This document shows positions 36,901 to 44,647 of a stretch of 64,000 nucleotides of DNA, piece after piece. Numbering within the stretch: the stretch's first letter is position 1; every line of letters begins with the position of its first letter. The translations under genes and the position numbers were made by a program. Below the pieces are notes generated by a model. It saw only the letters and a program-made list of their open reading frames with translations. It made no database searches and was not told where the DNA came from. The stretch is from CAWJTN01 sp963845895 (GTDB taxonomy: Bacteria > Patescibacteriota > Microgenomatia > UBA1406 > GWC2-37-13). Where the stretch lies: the NCBI GenBank assembly GCA_963845895.1, contig CAWJTN010000001.1, positions 806,001 to 870,000 of the forward strand. Reading direction: 5' to 3'.

Positions 36901-37560
36901 GGTTGTGCCTGAGCTGACACTGCAGGCTCCATCAGCGCCGTTTCCTATATCTATTCCTGTGGGGAGAGAAGAAAAAGAACTGGTGCTGGTTGCTAGGGCG
37001 TTACCATAATACATATAAATGGTGGTGGTACCGACTGGTAGATTAGTATACGAGACCCAAACTAAGGTTTTAGTACTGCCGCTGGCGTTGGCCGTGCCTT
37101 GGTAATCGCCACAGCCCCACTCAATCCAATAATTTAAGGTATTAGGGGTGGTGGCATCGTCAGTAAATCGAAGGTCAGTACATTTGGGTTGCATTTTTCC
37201 AGCACTAATGAGGCTGGCCGTGTCAACCACCACCAGTACTTGGTAGGTAGCTTGAGAACTGTTGTTAGTTAGAGTTATTGGTTTTCTATAAAGCCAACTT
37301 TGATCCCACCAGGCAGCAACAAGAGTGTGGGGTAAAGAGCGAAAGAGGTAAATGAGGAAAATCAGAAAAACAATAATCGCGACAATTCTATTAGGCTGGA
37401 CCGACTTATTTCTGGAGATAGATTTTTTTACTAATTTATTGATAAATCCAAGCAATTTCGTTAGCGGTTGCCATATTTTTTGTCCAATTGAGTTCAGACT
37501 CGAATTATTTTGATTTCCGAAAAATGGCATAGATTTTATTATTGAATATTTTTTTACCAT
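30973..37560 (-). CDS. Giant membrane-anchored LamG / DUF2341 surface protein with Gly-rich domain
   Basis: 2195 aa. A basic cytoplasmic tail of about 55 residues precedes one membrane segment (RIVAIIVFLIFLIYLF) that anchors the protein with the rest outside. A DUF2341 domain follows (about 85-200: WDQSWLYRKPITLTNN, TIYMYYGN). Residues about 376-663 are extremely Gly/Ala-rich (GGAGGAGGANGG, GAGGGGGGGGGKGGKG). From about 755 to the end there are six LamG/concanavalin-type modules, each opening with a YWKFDE/YWKMDD-like motif and followed by a DDVRIYNYARTPAQI-like linker. LamG domains usually bind sugars or proteins. The end is FGPATGAP, with no sortase motif. Adhesion or cell-contact function is inferred. 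Confidence 0.88.
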   Translation of the reverse strand: MVKKYSIIKSMPFFGNQNNSSLNSIGQKIWQPLTKLLGFINKLVKKSISRNKSVQPNRIVAIIVFLIFLIYLFRSLPHTLVAAWWDQSWLYRKPITLTNNSSQATYQVLVVVDTASLISAGKMQPKCTDLRFTDDATTPNTLNYWIEWGCGDYQGTANASGSTKTLVWVSYTNLPVGTTTIYMYYGNALATSTSSFSSLPTGIDIGNGADGACSVSSGTTTLDSGTCSGKTGGQYDAFATYATASTDSAHLTVNSLGASNNQFAQGDEIIIDVMVGASSSYTADEGKWETTRINYVDTTNKVFTLNHNLVNTYDFTNYSIMVQRIPNYTTLTMTGGTLTMSSWNGTNKTGGVLFFRSNSGITINSGATIKVDSLGFSGGGAGTGGAAGSAGAGGTSGTGGTQRAAGGCVVANNGGAGGAAGSGDGGAGGNGGGNSGNNCHGGAGGAGGANGGVAPTGSAGSAGTAPYSGATAAPNGGGGSNASSATGGIFTKFLLAGGGGGGRGGTGGDAGGGGGGGGGAGGVTTAPGPSGLPGTAGTPGVAGPSGGAGGLGGGSVMIFGSTVTINSGGSITAKGAAGTNGSNGTAGVAGGPGGNGAAAATGAGGGGGGGGGKGGKGAGGGHGAGGGGGGIIAIYSPDAVSIASADGTGGTAGLGGTPGAAGAGGGGGTRSNTGITPRPSAGSTGPTGNPAPTAIAATVGSTGQIVLGYGVPTPAGTYNPASSQTAFPIAGAPSTEENNTPTATPASYPTSSLQPPIAYWKFDEGYGTNTTDSINKLSGTLSGSTLPTWQTEDMCLSGKCMYYDGSTSHTVVNDPGTGSVLDFTTGDSITLSAWVKPNTLPGANTWATVVGKGDVDGTDDANYELQYGNNGTNNVITFCFIQNGTTTWRCYNAVNNNLQTNNWQHLTATFTFGTGSSIKLYYNGILQSGTWSSGTGSEDPTVTNKALWIGADNYAGGGAVDEAVNGFIDDVKVYRYARSADQIKADYNAKGAATAKGNAAIFGAQTMDALNKGLVGYWKMEESFTGAPGEVVDSSGNGNGGTTSGAYSTTGKFGQGAAFAAPDNTIDVGNGNSLNNLANWTYSFWVYPTNFDPGYSPRILCKSSTCVQDGNGPAIGITQTSGTLEVNEGVNGADAFSQTSTSLSLNTWNHVVAVYDSTNRYTKIYFNGIEQAYSSHVQGASETISDDSAQSLIIGNRTGADMGLAGRMDDVRIYNRALSPAEVQQLYNFAPGPVGYWKMDDKVDTDNEVINDSSGNNYEIISQNSPPYAWVNGKYGSAIYLDGTDDNLCYDGDPDGTCDPNTGLQISGDLTFETWLKPQTTDATTVIGQIVYEGLYSAPIQANNTLFSLAWDKTYAGNTLLYTHKYGSDTTVSHNFDYPLTAGQWYHLAIARDTTAKTVKLYVNGIYQETYSYSNNPDGGSAGIFRLGSIGNDATDNHLGGAFDDVRVYNYARTPGQIVQDMNGGHPAPGSPVGSAIAYHKYDECQGTVAHDSSPNGEDGDVGSSVSVWRSDGKFGCAFKAFIHSEVEEVDNLGDVSWIDGIAGMTISFWINPDSLGTNNVIIGKSQDGGGNNSFQIRTNGSSSSNIDVCIAANTGDYCGNYFTTSGLGLKARTWQHIVIIYDGTQAAANRVAVYKNATAVSGSVTGTLPTAMTSGTTLPLHIGGQGGGSLITQLPASYDEVKFFTFPLTSDQVKVEYNHGSAVTLGSFSNTSGLTGGTVASNSAGAMFCVPGDTTSCAFPYHWWPLDENQGQYVNDLGSGPNNNGGSCLGVDCSAGTDEPFWVPGKIGSALKFDGVDDYVETAQNPGLDGLSAYTVEAWIRRRVAGSYVTLGDQSGDCSAGITIEVFPGGTISSAIGAGTGCVGGAFASNDTSWHHVAFVFDGAKTGDANRLIGYLDGVQKTLTFAFHNGASQVPSSLSDGSDSWEIGLCAGGCSGEWTDGWIDDVRIYNYARTPAQIAWDMNRGAPQTWWKFDECMGTTAHDSIATVSGTLNGGTPGNCSTSSTAWYDGKTGKFNYSLKFGSSPDLTTVTSTNTYPFALAGSPPASWGGWFFPTSSINDQAFIDKKGQFRLYTNSSGNTICGVASAAGSYTDASSVTALITLNSWNHVICTYDGTTTLKTYVNGILKNTSNISKNMFLTTTTLYLGQLNDGTKQFTGQADSIKIWSYPLTLQQILLDYNQGGAVRFGPATGAP

Positions 37561-38168
37561 TATTTCATATTACGAAACTGCAAACGTTTCTTAAAGAGAT
37601 TTTCCCGGAAACCGCCCGTTTCCACAAATTTTTTTTCGAGGGATTCTTTTAGACGAGCTTGAAGAAAAATAGCTTGGTTGACCAAAGTGATCATAAGATT
37701 TACTGTAACTTCAGGGTTGTTGGGGAGATTGGGAAAGTCAGGAGAGTCGGGGAGTGTTGGGGTTCTCTTTATTATCTCCCATATTTCCCCGACCTCCCTA
37801 ATTTTCCTTCCCTTCTCCTTAGGCCAGATAGGGATCCTGTTTTGTCTAGCAAAAGCCAAAAAATCTTTTAAAAGCTCCTCTAAAGAGGCTTTATTGACGC
37901 CCGTAAGCTTGAGGTAACCTTCTAGGCTTGCTTGCTGGTTACCTTCCGCAATATTGGTAGTGCCACTTCTGGCCGCTTGTACCATCTGGTCGTAGGTTCT
38001 CGCGGAGGAAAGATGGGGGAAGTTGGGGTGATTGGGTGATTGGCATCTTTTACAGAATTCTACTGTGTAGTCGTAGATCGGGACAGTTATTTTGTAAGCC
38101 AAAAGATATTCGTATCCGGCTTTAAACCCCCGATTTTCCATTTTTCCCTGATTATCCTGATTTCTCAT
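37560..38168 (-). CDS. Four-helix-bundle protein with low-complexity insertions
   Basis: A 202-aa helical protein; core motifs are GYEYLLAYKITVPIYDYTVE, RTYDQMVQAARSGTTNIAEG and GYLKLTGVNKASLEELLKDF, which place it in a four-helix-bundle group common in CPR genomes. Two Pro/Asn-rich stretches (SPNHPNFPHLSS and TPTLPDSPDFPNLPNNPE) are translations of GGGGAAGTTGGGG-like repeat DNA inserted in frame. The stop codon overlaps the ATG of the LamG gene by 1 nt, so the two may be co-translated. Function unknown. Confidence 0.8.
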   Translation of the reverse strand: MRNQDNQGKMENRGFKAGYEYLLAYKITVPIYDYTVEFCKRCQSPNHPNFPHLSSARTYDQMVQAARSGTTNIAEGNQQASLEGYLKLTGVNKASLEELLKDFLAFARQNRIPIWPKEKGRKIREVGEIWEIIKRTPTLPDSPDFPNLPNNPEVTVNLMITLVNQAIFLQARLKESLEKKFVETGGFRENLFKKRLQFRNMK

Positions 38169-38172
38169 ATTG

Positions 38173-38463
38173 TTACGGTGATCCTGTTAACGGGCCAAAG
38201 CCCGTTAACAGTAGGAAACGCTTTATTCTATTTTTAAGGTATTTTTTCCCTGGACCAGATTTTAAAAATTTCTCTCTTGCTTGAGCATCAGCTAAATTCA
38301 AACAAGCTTCATAATATATTAATTCAAATGGACCTCTTCCTTTAGTAGAGAAATTTTTTCCAGTATTATGTTCAGTAAAGCGTTTCCGTAGATCACCCGT
38401 AGATCCAGTATAGAAACGTTTATCCTTTTGAGATTTAAGAATGTAAGTATAGTAATATTTCAT
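38173..38463 (-). CDS. Small GIY-YIG endonuclease-family protein
   Basis: A 96-aa single-domain protein: YYTYILKSQKDKRFYTGSTG (the GIY-YIG pair appears as YTY...FYTG), RKRFTEHNTG and AREKFLKSGPGKKYL. Standalone UvrC-type nucleases of this size are frequent in CPR genomes and may be mobile. The last eight residues (FGPLTGSP) are identical to the C-terminus of the LamG protein next door. The coding DNA for that tail is a 23-bp direct repeat flanking this gene, suggesting that insertion or recombination copied the neighbour's end. Confidence 0.88.
   Translation of the reverse strand: MKYYYTYILKSQKDKRFYTGSTGDLRKRFTEHNTGKNFSTKGRGPFELIYYEACLNLADAQAREKFLKSGPGKKYLKNRIKRFLLLTGFGPLTGSP
38177..38199. 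repeat. 23-bp direct repeat, copy 1
   Basis: GGTGATCCTGTTAACGGGCC plus AAA; identical copy at 38474-38496. The pair brackets the GIY-YIG coding region, each copy covering the last codons of a gene. Confidence 0.85.
38184..38211. repeat. Perfect 12-bp stem hairpin at the end of the GIY-YIG gene
   Basis: CTGTTAACGGGC-CAAA-GCCCGTTAACAG. It lies inside the last codons of the GIY-YIG ORF and includes the 23-bp repeat. It could end transcription or mark an insertion target; no T tract is adjacent. Confidence 0.8.
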
Positions 38464-38469
38464 ATTTAA

Positions 38470-41400
38470 TCAGGGTGATCCTGTTAACGGGCCAAATCTC
38501 ACGGCCGAGCCCTGGTTATACTCCATCTGGATCTGTGTAACTGTTAACGGGTAGTTCCAGATTTTGACGTCGTCAAGCTGTCCGTTATAGTAGGTTGATC
38601 CTACCAGACCAAACTTGATTGTGTTTGCCGATATTCCACCATTGGGATTTACGACCAAAATATGATTCCAGGTAGAAGCAGTCACTCTTCCATTGACAAC
38701 GCCGTTGACATAGATTGTGGGAGATGAAAAACCTCCGTTTGCTGAAACAACGCCACTGGTCGCTGAAATATTACTCGATGAGTTTAACTGTAGGAAGGAT
38801 TGAGTTGTTGTGGAAGGATATGCCCAGAATGAGATGGTTTGCACCCCGTTTAGTCCGGTTGCCACCGTTGCATAATCATTTGAACCATCAAAGTAGGCAC
38901 TAGAGTTATATTTTCCAACATTTCCCTTTGACCAGACGGTGGTGTTTGTGCCATCAGAGCATGTGCCGGCGGTCATGCTTCCCAAGGTCAAAGTAGCGCT
39001 GTTGGTGGCAGAGATGTTATCATGCAGCGTCGTCCCCGAGCACTCATCAAAGTCCCAGTAGCCGACCGGTTTTCCGCGGTTATAATCCCAGGCAATCTGG
39101 GCAGGGGAACGGGCGTAGTTATAAATACGGACATCGTCAATTTCACCTTGGAAAAAATGAAAATGACCGCCACCAATGTCTGCATCGCCTATATTTAAGT
39201 TGTTGCTGTTCCAAGAAATATCACCATTCCCACCGTAAGTTGCGGTGCTTTTCAGATTACCATCTACATATAAGCTCATTAATTTAGTTCCAGAGTCATA
39301 AGTTCCCACAACGTAATGCCAGCTGTTATTGTAGGTTTTGCTAGATGAACCGACTACTGTTCCCTGCTGGCAAGTGCCACCACTCTGATAAGGAATCACA
39401 AAATCCAATTCAGGAAGAGTCGCATCGCCATTCCAATAAACTCCCAGCAAGGTATTATGTACATCAGTACACCCACCCACTGTAGCGCTCGCACCTACAA
39501 TCCTACTATCGTTATATGCCAACCCTGATGATGACGGAATATAAACCCAGGCCGAAACCGTAAAAGAGTTAATAGGCGAACTAAAAAAGCTAGACATTGC
39601 CCCCAAACCATCAACATAGGTTGTTGAACCGTCAAAATTTCCTGCCCAGCTTTGTTTTCCTGGTTTATAGTGAGGGTTTCCAGTCCCAATCCAGGTTCCT
39701 GTATTATTGTTCCCGCTTCGATCCGGCACGGTTGAACTCCCCGGTCCTTCATCAAACGTCCATTCTCCAACAGGCGGATTGCAGGTTGAGGTGTCGCCGG
39801 GGACACAGTAGGCGGTCGAGGCGGAGTTGCTGGCGGTTTTGCCGTCTGAGGCGTTTGTGCCAAAAGAACCCAACACCACTGACGAAGCATGGTTGTATTC
39901 CAGATTTACTTCTGACTGGGTAAGGGGATAGGCGAAGATCTTCATCTCATCATAGGAGGCCGATTGGGCAAGTATATCGGCCGACTGCGGATAGCCGATG
40001 TTAAAGTTTTGCGTCGTCCCAGTGGGTAGGGATGTCGGCAGGGTTCCTGTGACACTTCCTGAAATTAATTCAGCATTTTTATAAACTTTCACTCGGTCGG
40101 CATTGGCTTGTGTTCCGTCATAAACAATCATCAGCTGCTGCCACGTGTTGGCCGTGAGCCCCAAACCGCTGGTTGTGAATTTGTTCCCACATAAAGTCCC
40201 AGAGTATAAGCAAACATCAATATTTCCATCGGTTCCTGTGGTTTCGAGCCGGAAAGAATCGTCCTGACTAAGAAGATTGTGGGTAGAAGAACCACCACCG
40301 CCAGTAGTTAAGGTAGCGTAAATTGACCACTCAGCGTTGTTTCCTGAGTCATCAATTGTCGGAAAAGTCGTCGGCGGTCCATTGGAATATGTATTAAGAC
40401 CACCGGCGAATGTCCCGTTAGCGTCAACATAGTAACCCAGAGAACAATCGTCTGCCTGATAAGCCACCCAATAGGTCCCTGCAGATAGCGCCACCTGAGT
40501 ATGAACTGGTTGGTGATACCATCCAGCTGTGTTCGTGGAGAAGGAATCGGTGTAAGCCACACGACTATGGGGTGCATTGCCCGAATCATCATAAATTGAT
40601 AACTGCATGTGGTCACCGGTCGTAGCTGTACGCACATCAAAACTCATTTCGGTGACAGTGCCTGCTGTTGATAGCGTCGCCTTCTGGCCGTAAATCCTTG
40701 CACAGTTACCGGAGTCAGGTCCTGCCAGCTGGTTTGGCTGACCAAGTGTTTCAGTTCCGCCGCCGCCGCCAGCACCCAATAAAGTGCTTGGATTAATCCA
40801 GAAAGAAGTCGTCAGACCGCTTAAACCGTTGAGAAAGCCCAAGTTTCTGGAATTAATCGCCGGAACCGGCGTTCCCGAGTCGGTGGCAATCCGCACGGCC
40901 GACCCAAATTTTCCGTCAGTCCTCCAGGCGGTTTTTCCCGAACCTGCCATCGTCCCGTTATAAGAATTTATGGACGAGTCATGTACGGTCGATCCGTAAT
41001 TTTCATCAAAGCTATAATTAAGTGAAGCAGATCCGACAGTAGATCCAGGCGCCGGATGGCCACCATTCATATCCTCAATGATCTGTTTCTGGGTGCGGGC
41101 ATAGTTATAAACTCGGACGTCATCAATTTGCATTTTATGAAATCGGTTATAAGCACGATCTATCGTCCATGAAACAGTGGTATTAATCCTTGTTCCCCCT
41201 AAGGTCCCTGAACTAACTAATTGGCCATTAACATAAAGATACATATTACTTCCCGAAAGAACTCCTACCACATGTTGCCAACCGCCGACAACCTGAGTAC
41301 CTCCTTCTACAATAGAGGGACTGGCATTACCACTATTATTGTATGGCACATAGAAAGCCCATTGAGGTTGCCCATTAGTGCTAATCCCTAATGCCAGTGG

Positions 41401-44109
41401 ATAAGTACTTCCGCCCAATGTCGTATTTGCTCCAAACATAGCGTCGTTATCATTGTAAGTGAGTGGGACAAGTGGTTTAATCCACATTTCCATCGTCGTA
41501 GAATCGTAGCCCAATAAGTTCGGCAGAGTGACATTATCGGCCACGCCATCGAAATTCCCAGCTTTCCCATATTTCCCATTTACCCAATGGGTCGTCCCCG
41601 AACCACTCCAAGTCCCATTATTTCCGTTTCCTGAAGAATCATTAACTGTTCCTCCTGACCCCTCATCAAATTTGTAGTATGCAACGGGGCCGGGGGCGAA
41701 GTTGTAGAGTTGTTGGACTTCGGCGGGGGAGAGGACACGGTTATAGACGCGGACTTCGTCCATTTTGCCATCCACAAATCCGCTTTGCCGGCCCCACCTG
41801 CCGATATCAAAAGAAGAAGTCCCATTCATAGGAATCATTGTGGAATTATATGGGAAGTCCCCACTTATTTGTTCTACTCCATTTTTAAAAATCCTCATGA
41901 CTGAGCCATTATAGGTAACCAAAATATGCGTCCATGTTCCGGTTGAAATAAAACTAGCAGCAGTACAGGCGGTGTCATCGCCCCCTGCGAAACCGGAAGA
42001 ATTTACATCAAGACAAATTGTCGAACTAGTACTAGATCCGGCACGTAATGAGTAAGAACTTTGACCATTAGTCGATGATTTTGTAATGTATCCTGCCCAT
42101 GTCTGTAGAGAATTGAGGTTGATCCATGCGGCTAAAGTAAAATTATTTGATAAATCAAGTCCGTTTTGACTGGCATCAGCAATAGAAAAATATTGGGAAC
42201 TGGCAGCTGCAAGAGTACCGCTATTACCAAATTTACCTCCCGTAAACGTTGCTGAAGCATTATTTGTCAATGTATTACCATTACCGCTTGAATCAATAGG
42301 ATTACCACTTGTTTCATCCATCTTCCAGTAACCAACCAGACCTTTGGAGAGGGCATCGGAAGTTGAAGCTCCCATGATAGCACTATTACCTCTTGAAGAA
42401 CTTGCGCCTTTGGAGTTAAAGTCTGCTAGTACCTGTGCAGAGGTTCTTTGATAATCATATAATTTAACCTCATCAACAAATCCTTGAAGTAGGGTAGAGG
42501 AGACTTTACCAATCACGATACTGTTGGTATTTAGACTGGTTGAGTTTGTAATGACGATATTGTTCCAGACATTAGGAGATACTGTAGTTAAAGCTTGACC
42601 ATTGACATATACATTAGATCCTGACCAGTTGTTGACAGTTACAGTATTTCCATTTGTGATCTGAACATTGGCAGAAGAGGTGAGATTAACCAAAGGTATA
42701 GTACCAGAGGAGGAGGCATACTTAACCCACATGGATAATGATTGGATAGTAGCTAAAGAGTTGGAGGAGGGGACAGTTACATTGGCACTTGATCCATCAA
42801 AGAAAAGGCATTTTCCAGAAACACATAAATCTTCTGTCTGCCAAGTTGGTATTGCTACTGCACCTGTCAAAGTCCCATTGTTTCCATTGACAGATGAATC
42901 ATGAGCAGTAGTTCCTGTACCTTCATCAAAATACAGATACATGACAGGATCATTTGATTTCTGTTCACCTCCAAAAGTGGCATAGGTTGATGGAGAGTTG
43001 ATGGAGTTGTAGGTGGTGGCAATCCAGCCAGCAGTGCGATTAGTTTTTGAAATTCTAACCTCACTAACTGAACCGGTAAAATTTCCACTACCACCAGAAC
43101 CACTATTATTACCAATAACTAATGGTCCGTCACCATTAAAAATGGTGTTGGTAAAATTTCCACTATTCCATGACGTATCGACCGACCCATTAACGTAAGG
43201 AACCACTGGAGTCCCCGCCCCCGCCAAAACATTGGCAGAATAATACCAATTCCCCGTGCTCAAGTTAGTTCCAGCAGCCGCAGCCTGAAAGTAAGTAGGC
43301 GTAGTATCGTAAATAGCAGGAGCAAAATATATTATTTTCGTGCTGTCGTTATTGTATATCGTCAATTGATATGCGTCCCAAACGGTTGGACCAGAGTTGG
43401 CTTTCGCAATAACATAGATAGTATTGTTTGCGGTCGGTAAACTAGCTGGCTTCACCCAAGCCTCTATTGTTGTTTTATCGCTGCCAATATCTAAGGCCGT
43501 GCTATCAGGAAAAGTAATGTAGTTGTTAGTTCCGCTGAACTGAGGAGAGTTTGTTCCGGGGATTTTTCCTGCAGCTGTTCTGGTAGTTAATCCGTTTATC
43601 CCATTACTTACTGCTGTTGATGTTGAATCGGTATAGTTTCCTGTCGACTCATTTAAATGGAAAACGCCAACATAATTATTGTCCCACACTCCTGTCTTGT
43701 TTGATTGGTCGGCGACACTGGGGTTGCCGTAATATATGTATATTATAGTGTCATTGGTTGCTGATAAATTTGTTCCCACCCAGGCTACAAGAGTTCCTGT
43801 TGCTCGATTGAAGGATTCTATCTCATGGTTGAGTTTGGTTTTACCATCAGATTGGGTGAATAGTATATCATTACCCGTGCTTTGAGCTTTTTTAAGATTG
43901 TTGTCAGTAATTTTGATTAATACAGGAAACAATGTAAGATCAGATCCACCAGAGACCATGGTATGAGATATTGTGATCTGTCTTCTAAAATACCATCCCT
44001 GAGTACCATACCAGTCAGCGATAGCGGTGTGAGATAGATACTTTAGTATTACAACTCCTATTGTTAGGAGTACTAGTATGACTAAGATTAGTTTTTTAAG
44101 TTTAATCAT
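38470..44109 (-). CDS. Giant membrane-anchored LamG / DUF2341 surface protein
   Basis: 1879 aa from the ATG at 44109; an upstream in-frame ATG at 44157 would add 16 residues read from CGAAT repeat DNA and overlap the neighbouring gene. A membrane segment (about 5-25: LILVILVLLTIGVVILKYL) is followed by a DUF2341 domain (about 33-140: WYFRRQITISHTMV, IIYIYYGNPS) and about seven LamG modules (FHLNEST, YLYFDEGTG, GYWKMDETSG, AYYKFDEGSG, NYSFDENYG, GEWTFDEGPG, GYWDFDECSG). One LamG module is interrupted by about 130 residues of another beta domain (GQPNQLAGPDSGNCARIYG). It shares linkers such as SPAEVQQLYNFAPGPV with the 30973 protein but lacks its Gly-rich region. Surface adhesion is inferred. 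Confidence 0.87.
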   Translation of the reverse strand: MIKLKKLILVILVLLTIGVVILKYLSHTAIADWYGTQGWYFRRQITISHTMVSGGSDLTLFPVLIKITDNNLKKAQSTGNDILFTQSDGKTKLNHEIESFNRATGTLVAWVGTNLSATNDTIIYIYYGNPSVADQSNKTGVWDNNYVGVFHLNESTGNYTDSTSTAVSNGINGLTTRTAAGKIPGTNSPQFSGTNNYITFPDSTALDIGSDKTTIEAWVKPASLPTANNTIYVIAKANSGPTVWDAYQLTIYNNDSTKIIYFAPAIYDTTPTYFQAAAAGTNLSTGNWYYSANVLAGAGTPVVPYVNGSVDTSWNSGNFTNTIFNGDGPLVIGNNSGSGGSGNFTGSVSEVRISKTNRTAGWIATTYNSINSPSTYATFGGEQKSNDPVMYLYFDEGTGTTAHDSSVNGNNGTLTGAVAIPTWQTEDLCVSGKCLFFDGSSANVTVPSSNSLATIQSLSMWVKYASSSGTIPLVNLTSSANVQITNGNTVTVNNWSGSNVYVNGQALTTVSPNVWNNIVITNSTSLNTNSIVIGKVSSTLLQGFVDEVKLYDYQRTSAQVLADFNSKGASSSRGNSAIMGASTSDALSKGLVGYWKMDETSGNPIDSSGNGNTLTNNASATFTGGKFGNSGTLAAASSQYFSIADASQNGLDLSNNFTLAAWINLNSLQTWAGYITKSSTNGQSSYSLRAGSSTSSTICLDVNSSGFAGGDDTACTAASFISTGTWTHILVTYNGSVMRIFKNGVEQISGDFPYNSTMIPMNGTSSFDIGRWGRQSGFVDGKMDEVRVYNRVLSPAEVQQLYNFAPGPVAYYKFDEGSGGTVNDSSGNGNNGTWSGSGTTHWVNGKYGKAGNFDGVADNVTLPNLLGYDSTTMEMWIKPLVPLTYNDNDAMFGANTTLGGSTYPLALGISTNGQPQWAFYVPYNNSGNASPSIVEGGTQVVGGWQHVVGVLSGSNMYLYVNGQLVSSGTLGGTRINTTVSWTIDRAYNRFHKMQIDDVRVYNYARTQKQIIEDMNGGHPAPGSTVGSASLNYSFDENYGSTVHDSSINSYNGTMAGSGKTAWRTDGKFGSAVRIATDSGTPVPAINSRNLGFLNGLSGLTTSFWINPSTLLGAGGGGGTETLGQPNQLAGPDSGNCARIYGQKATLSTAGTVTEMSFDVRTATTGDHMQLSIYDDSGNAPHSRVAYTDSFSTNTAGWYHQPVHTQVALSAGTYWVAYQADDCSLGYYVDANGTFAGGLNTYSNGPPTTFPTIDDSGNNAEWSIYATLTTGGGGSSTHNLLSQDDSFRLETTGTDGNIDVCLYSGTLCGNKFTTSGLGLTANTWQQLMIVYDGTQANADRVKVYKNAELISGSVTGTLPTSLPTGTTQNFNIGYPQSADILAQSASYDEMKIFAYPLTQSEVNLEYNHASSVVLGSFGTNASDGKTASNSASTAYCVPGDTSTCNPPVGEWTFDEGPGSSTVPDRSGNNNTGTWIGTGNPHYKPGKQSWAGNFDGSTTYVDGLGAMSSFFSSPINSFTVSAWVYIPSSSGLAYNDSRIVGASATVGGCTDVHNTLLGVYWNGDATLPELDFVIPYQSGGTCQQGTVVGSSSKTYNNSWHYVVGTYDSGTKLMSLYVDGNLKSTATYGGNGDISWNSNNLNIGDADIGGGHFHFFQGEIDDVRIYNYARSPAQIAWDYNRGKPVGYWDFDECSGTTLHDNISATNSATLTLGSMTAGTCSDGTNTTVWSKGNVGKYNSSAYFDGSNDYATVATGLNGVQTISFWAYPSTTTQSFLQLNSSSNISATSGVVSANGGFSSPTIYVNGVVNGRVTASTWNHILVVNPNGGISANTIKFGLVGSTYYNGQLDDVKIWNYPLTVTQIQMEYNQGSAVRFGPLTGSP
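38474..38496. repeat. 23-bp direct repeat, copy 2
   Basis: Identical to 38177-38199; here it encodes the authentic C-terminus of the LamG protein. Confidence 0.85.
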
Positions 44110-44146
44110 TCGAATAAATTCGAATCTTTTCCGAATCAATGCGAAT

Positions 44147-44638
44147 TTAAGCGGCATATTTGTTTAGTATTCTTTTATAAATTAATCTATTACTATTAAA
44201 ATTGACCAAAATTCCAAGCTCTAAGTTGGCAGCTTGTAGGTAATTTTTGATTTGTCGCCAATCCTTCTTCGTAAAGAAATCTATGGTTTTTATCTCGAGA
44301 GCGATTTTTCCATCGATGACGAAATCCAAAAAGTATTTCCCAATAGGTTTTCCTTTAAAAATTAATGAAATCATTTTTTCTTTTTCAAAAGGAATTTTCT
44401 GTCTTACAAGTTCCATTTCTATTGCTCTTTGATAATATTTTTCTTGATATCTAGCTCCAAGTTCATTATGTACGCAATACAAGACCCCCATAACCCTATA
44501 AGACAGATTCGGATATAAAATTTCCACATTCGGATTTATTCGTTTTATATTCGGATAAATTTTTTTCATATTCGGATCCATTTGGATATTTTGATTAGTA
44601 TTCATTCGCATATTATTTTGATTTGTAAATATTCGCAT
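44147..44638 (-). CDS. GxxExxY family (PD-(D/E)XK-like) protein
   Basis: The conserved part begins at LYPNLSYRVMGVLYCVHNEL. The eponymous GARYQEKYY, then YFLDFVIDGKIALEIKTIDF with nuclease-like D...E.K spacing, and LELGILVNFNSNRLIYKRI identify the family. Enzymatic role unproven. The about 45-residue N-terminal part (MNTNQNIQMDPNMKKIYPNI, NPNVEILYPN) is a translation of ATCCGAAT/GCGAAT repeats. The true start is therefore uncertain, and the repeat may have supplied the 5' end of the gene. Confidence 0.85.
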   Translation of the reverse strand: MRIFTNQNNMRMNTNQNIQMDPNMKKIYPNIKRINPNVEILYPNLSYRVMGVLYCVHNELGARYQEKYYQRAIEMELVRQKIPFEKEKMISLIFKGKPIGKYFLDFVIDGKIALEIKTIDFFTKKDWRQIKNYLQAANLELGILVNFNSNRLIYKRILNKYAA

Positions 44639-44647
44639 AATGTATTT

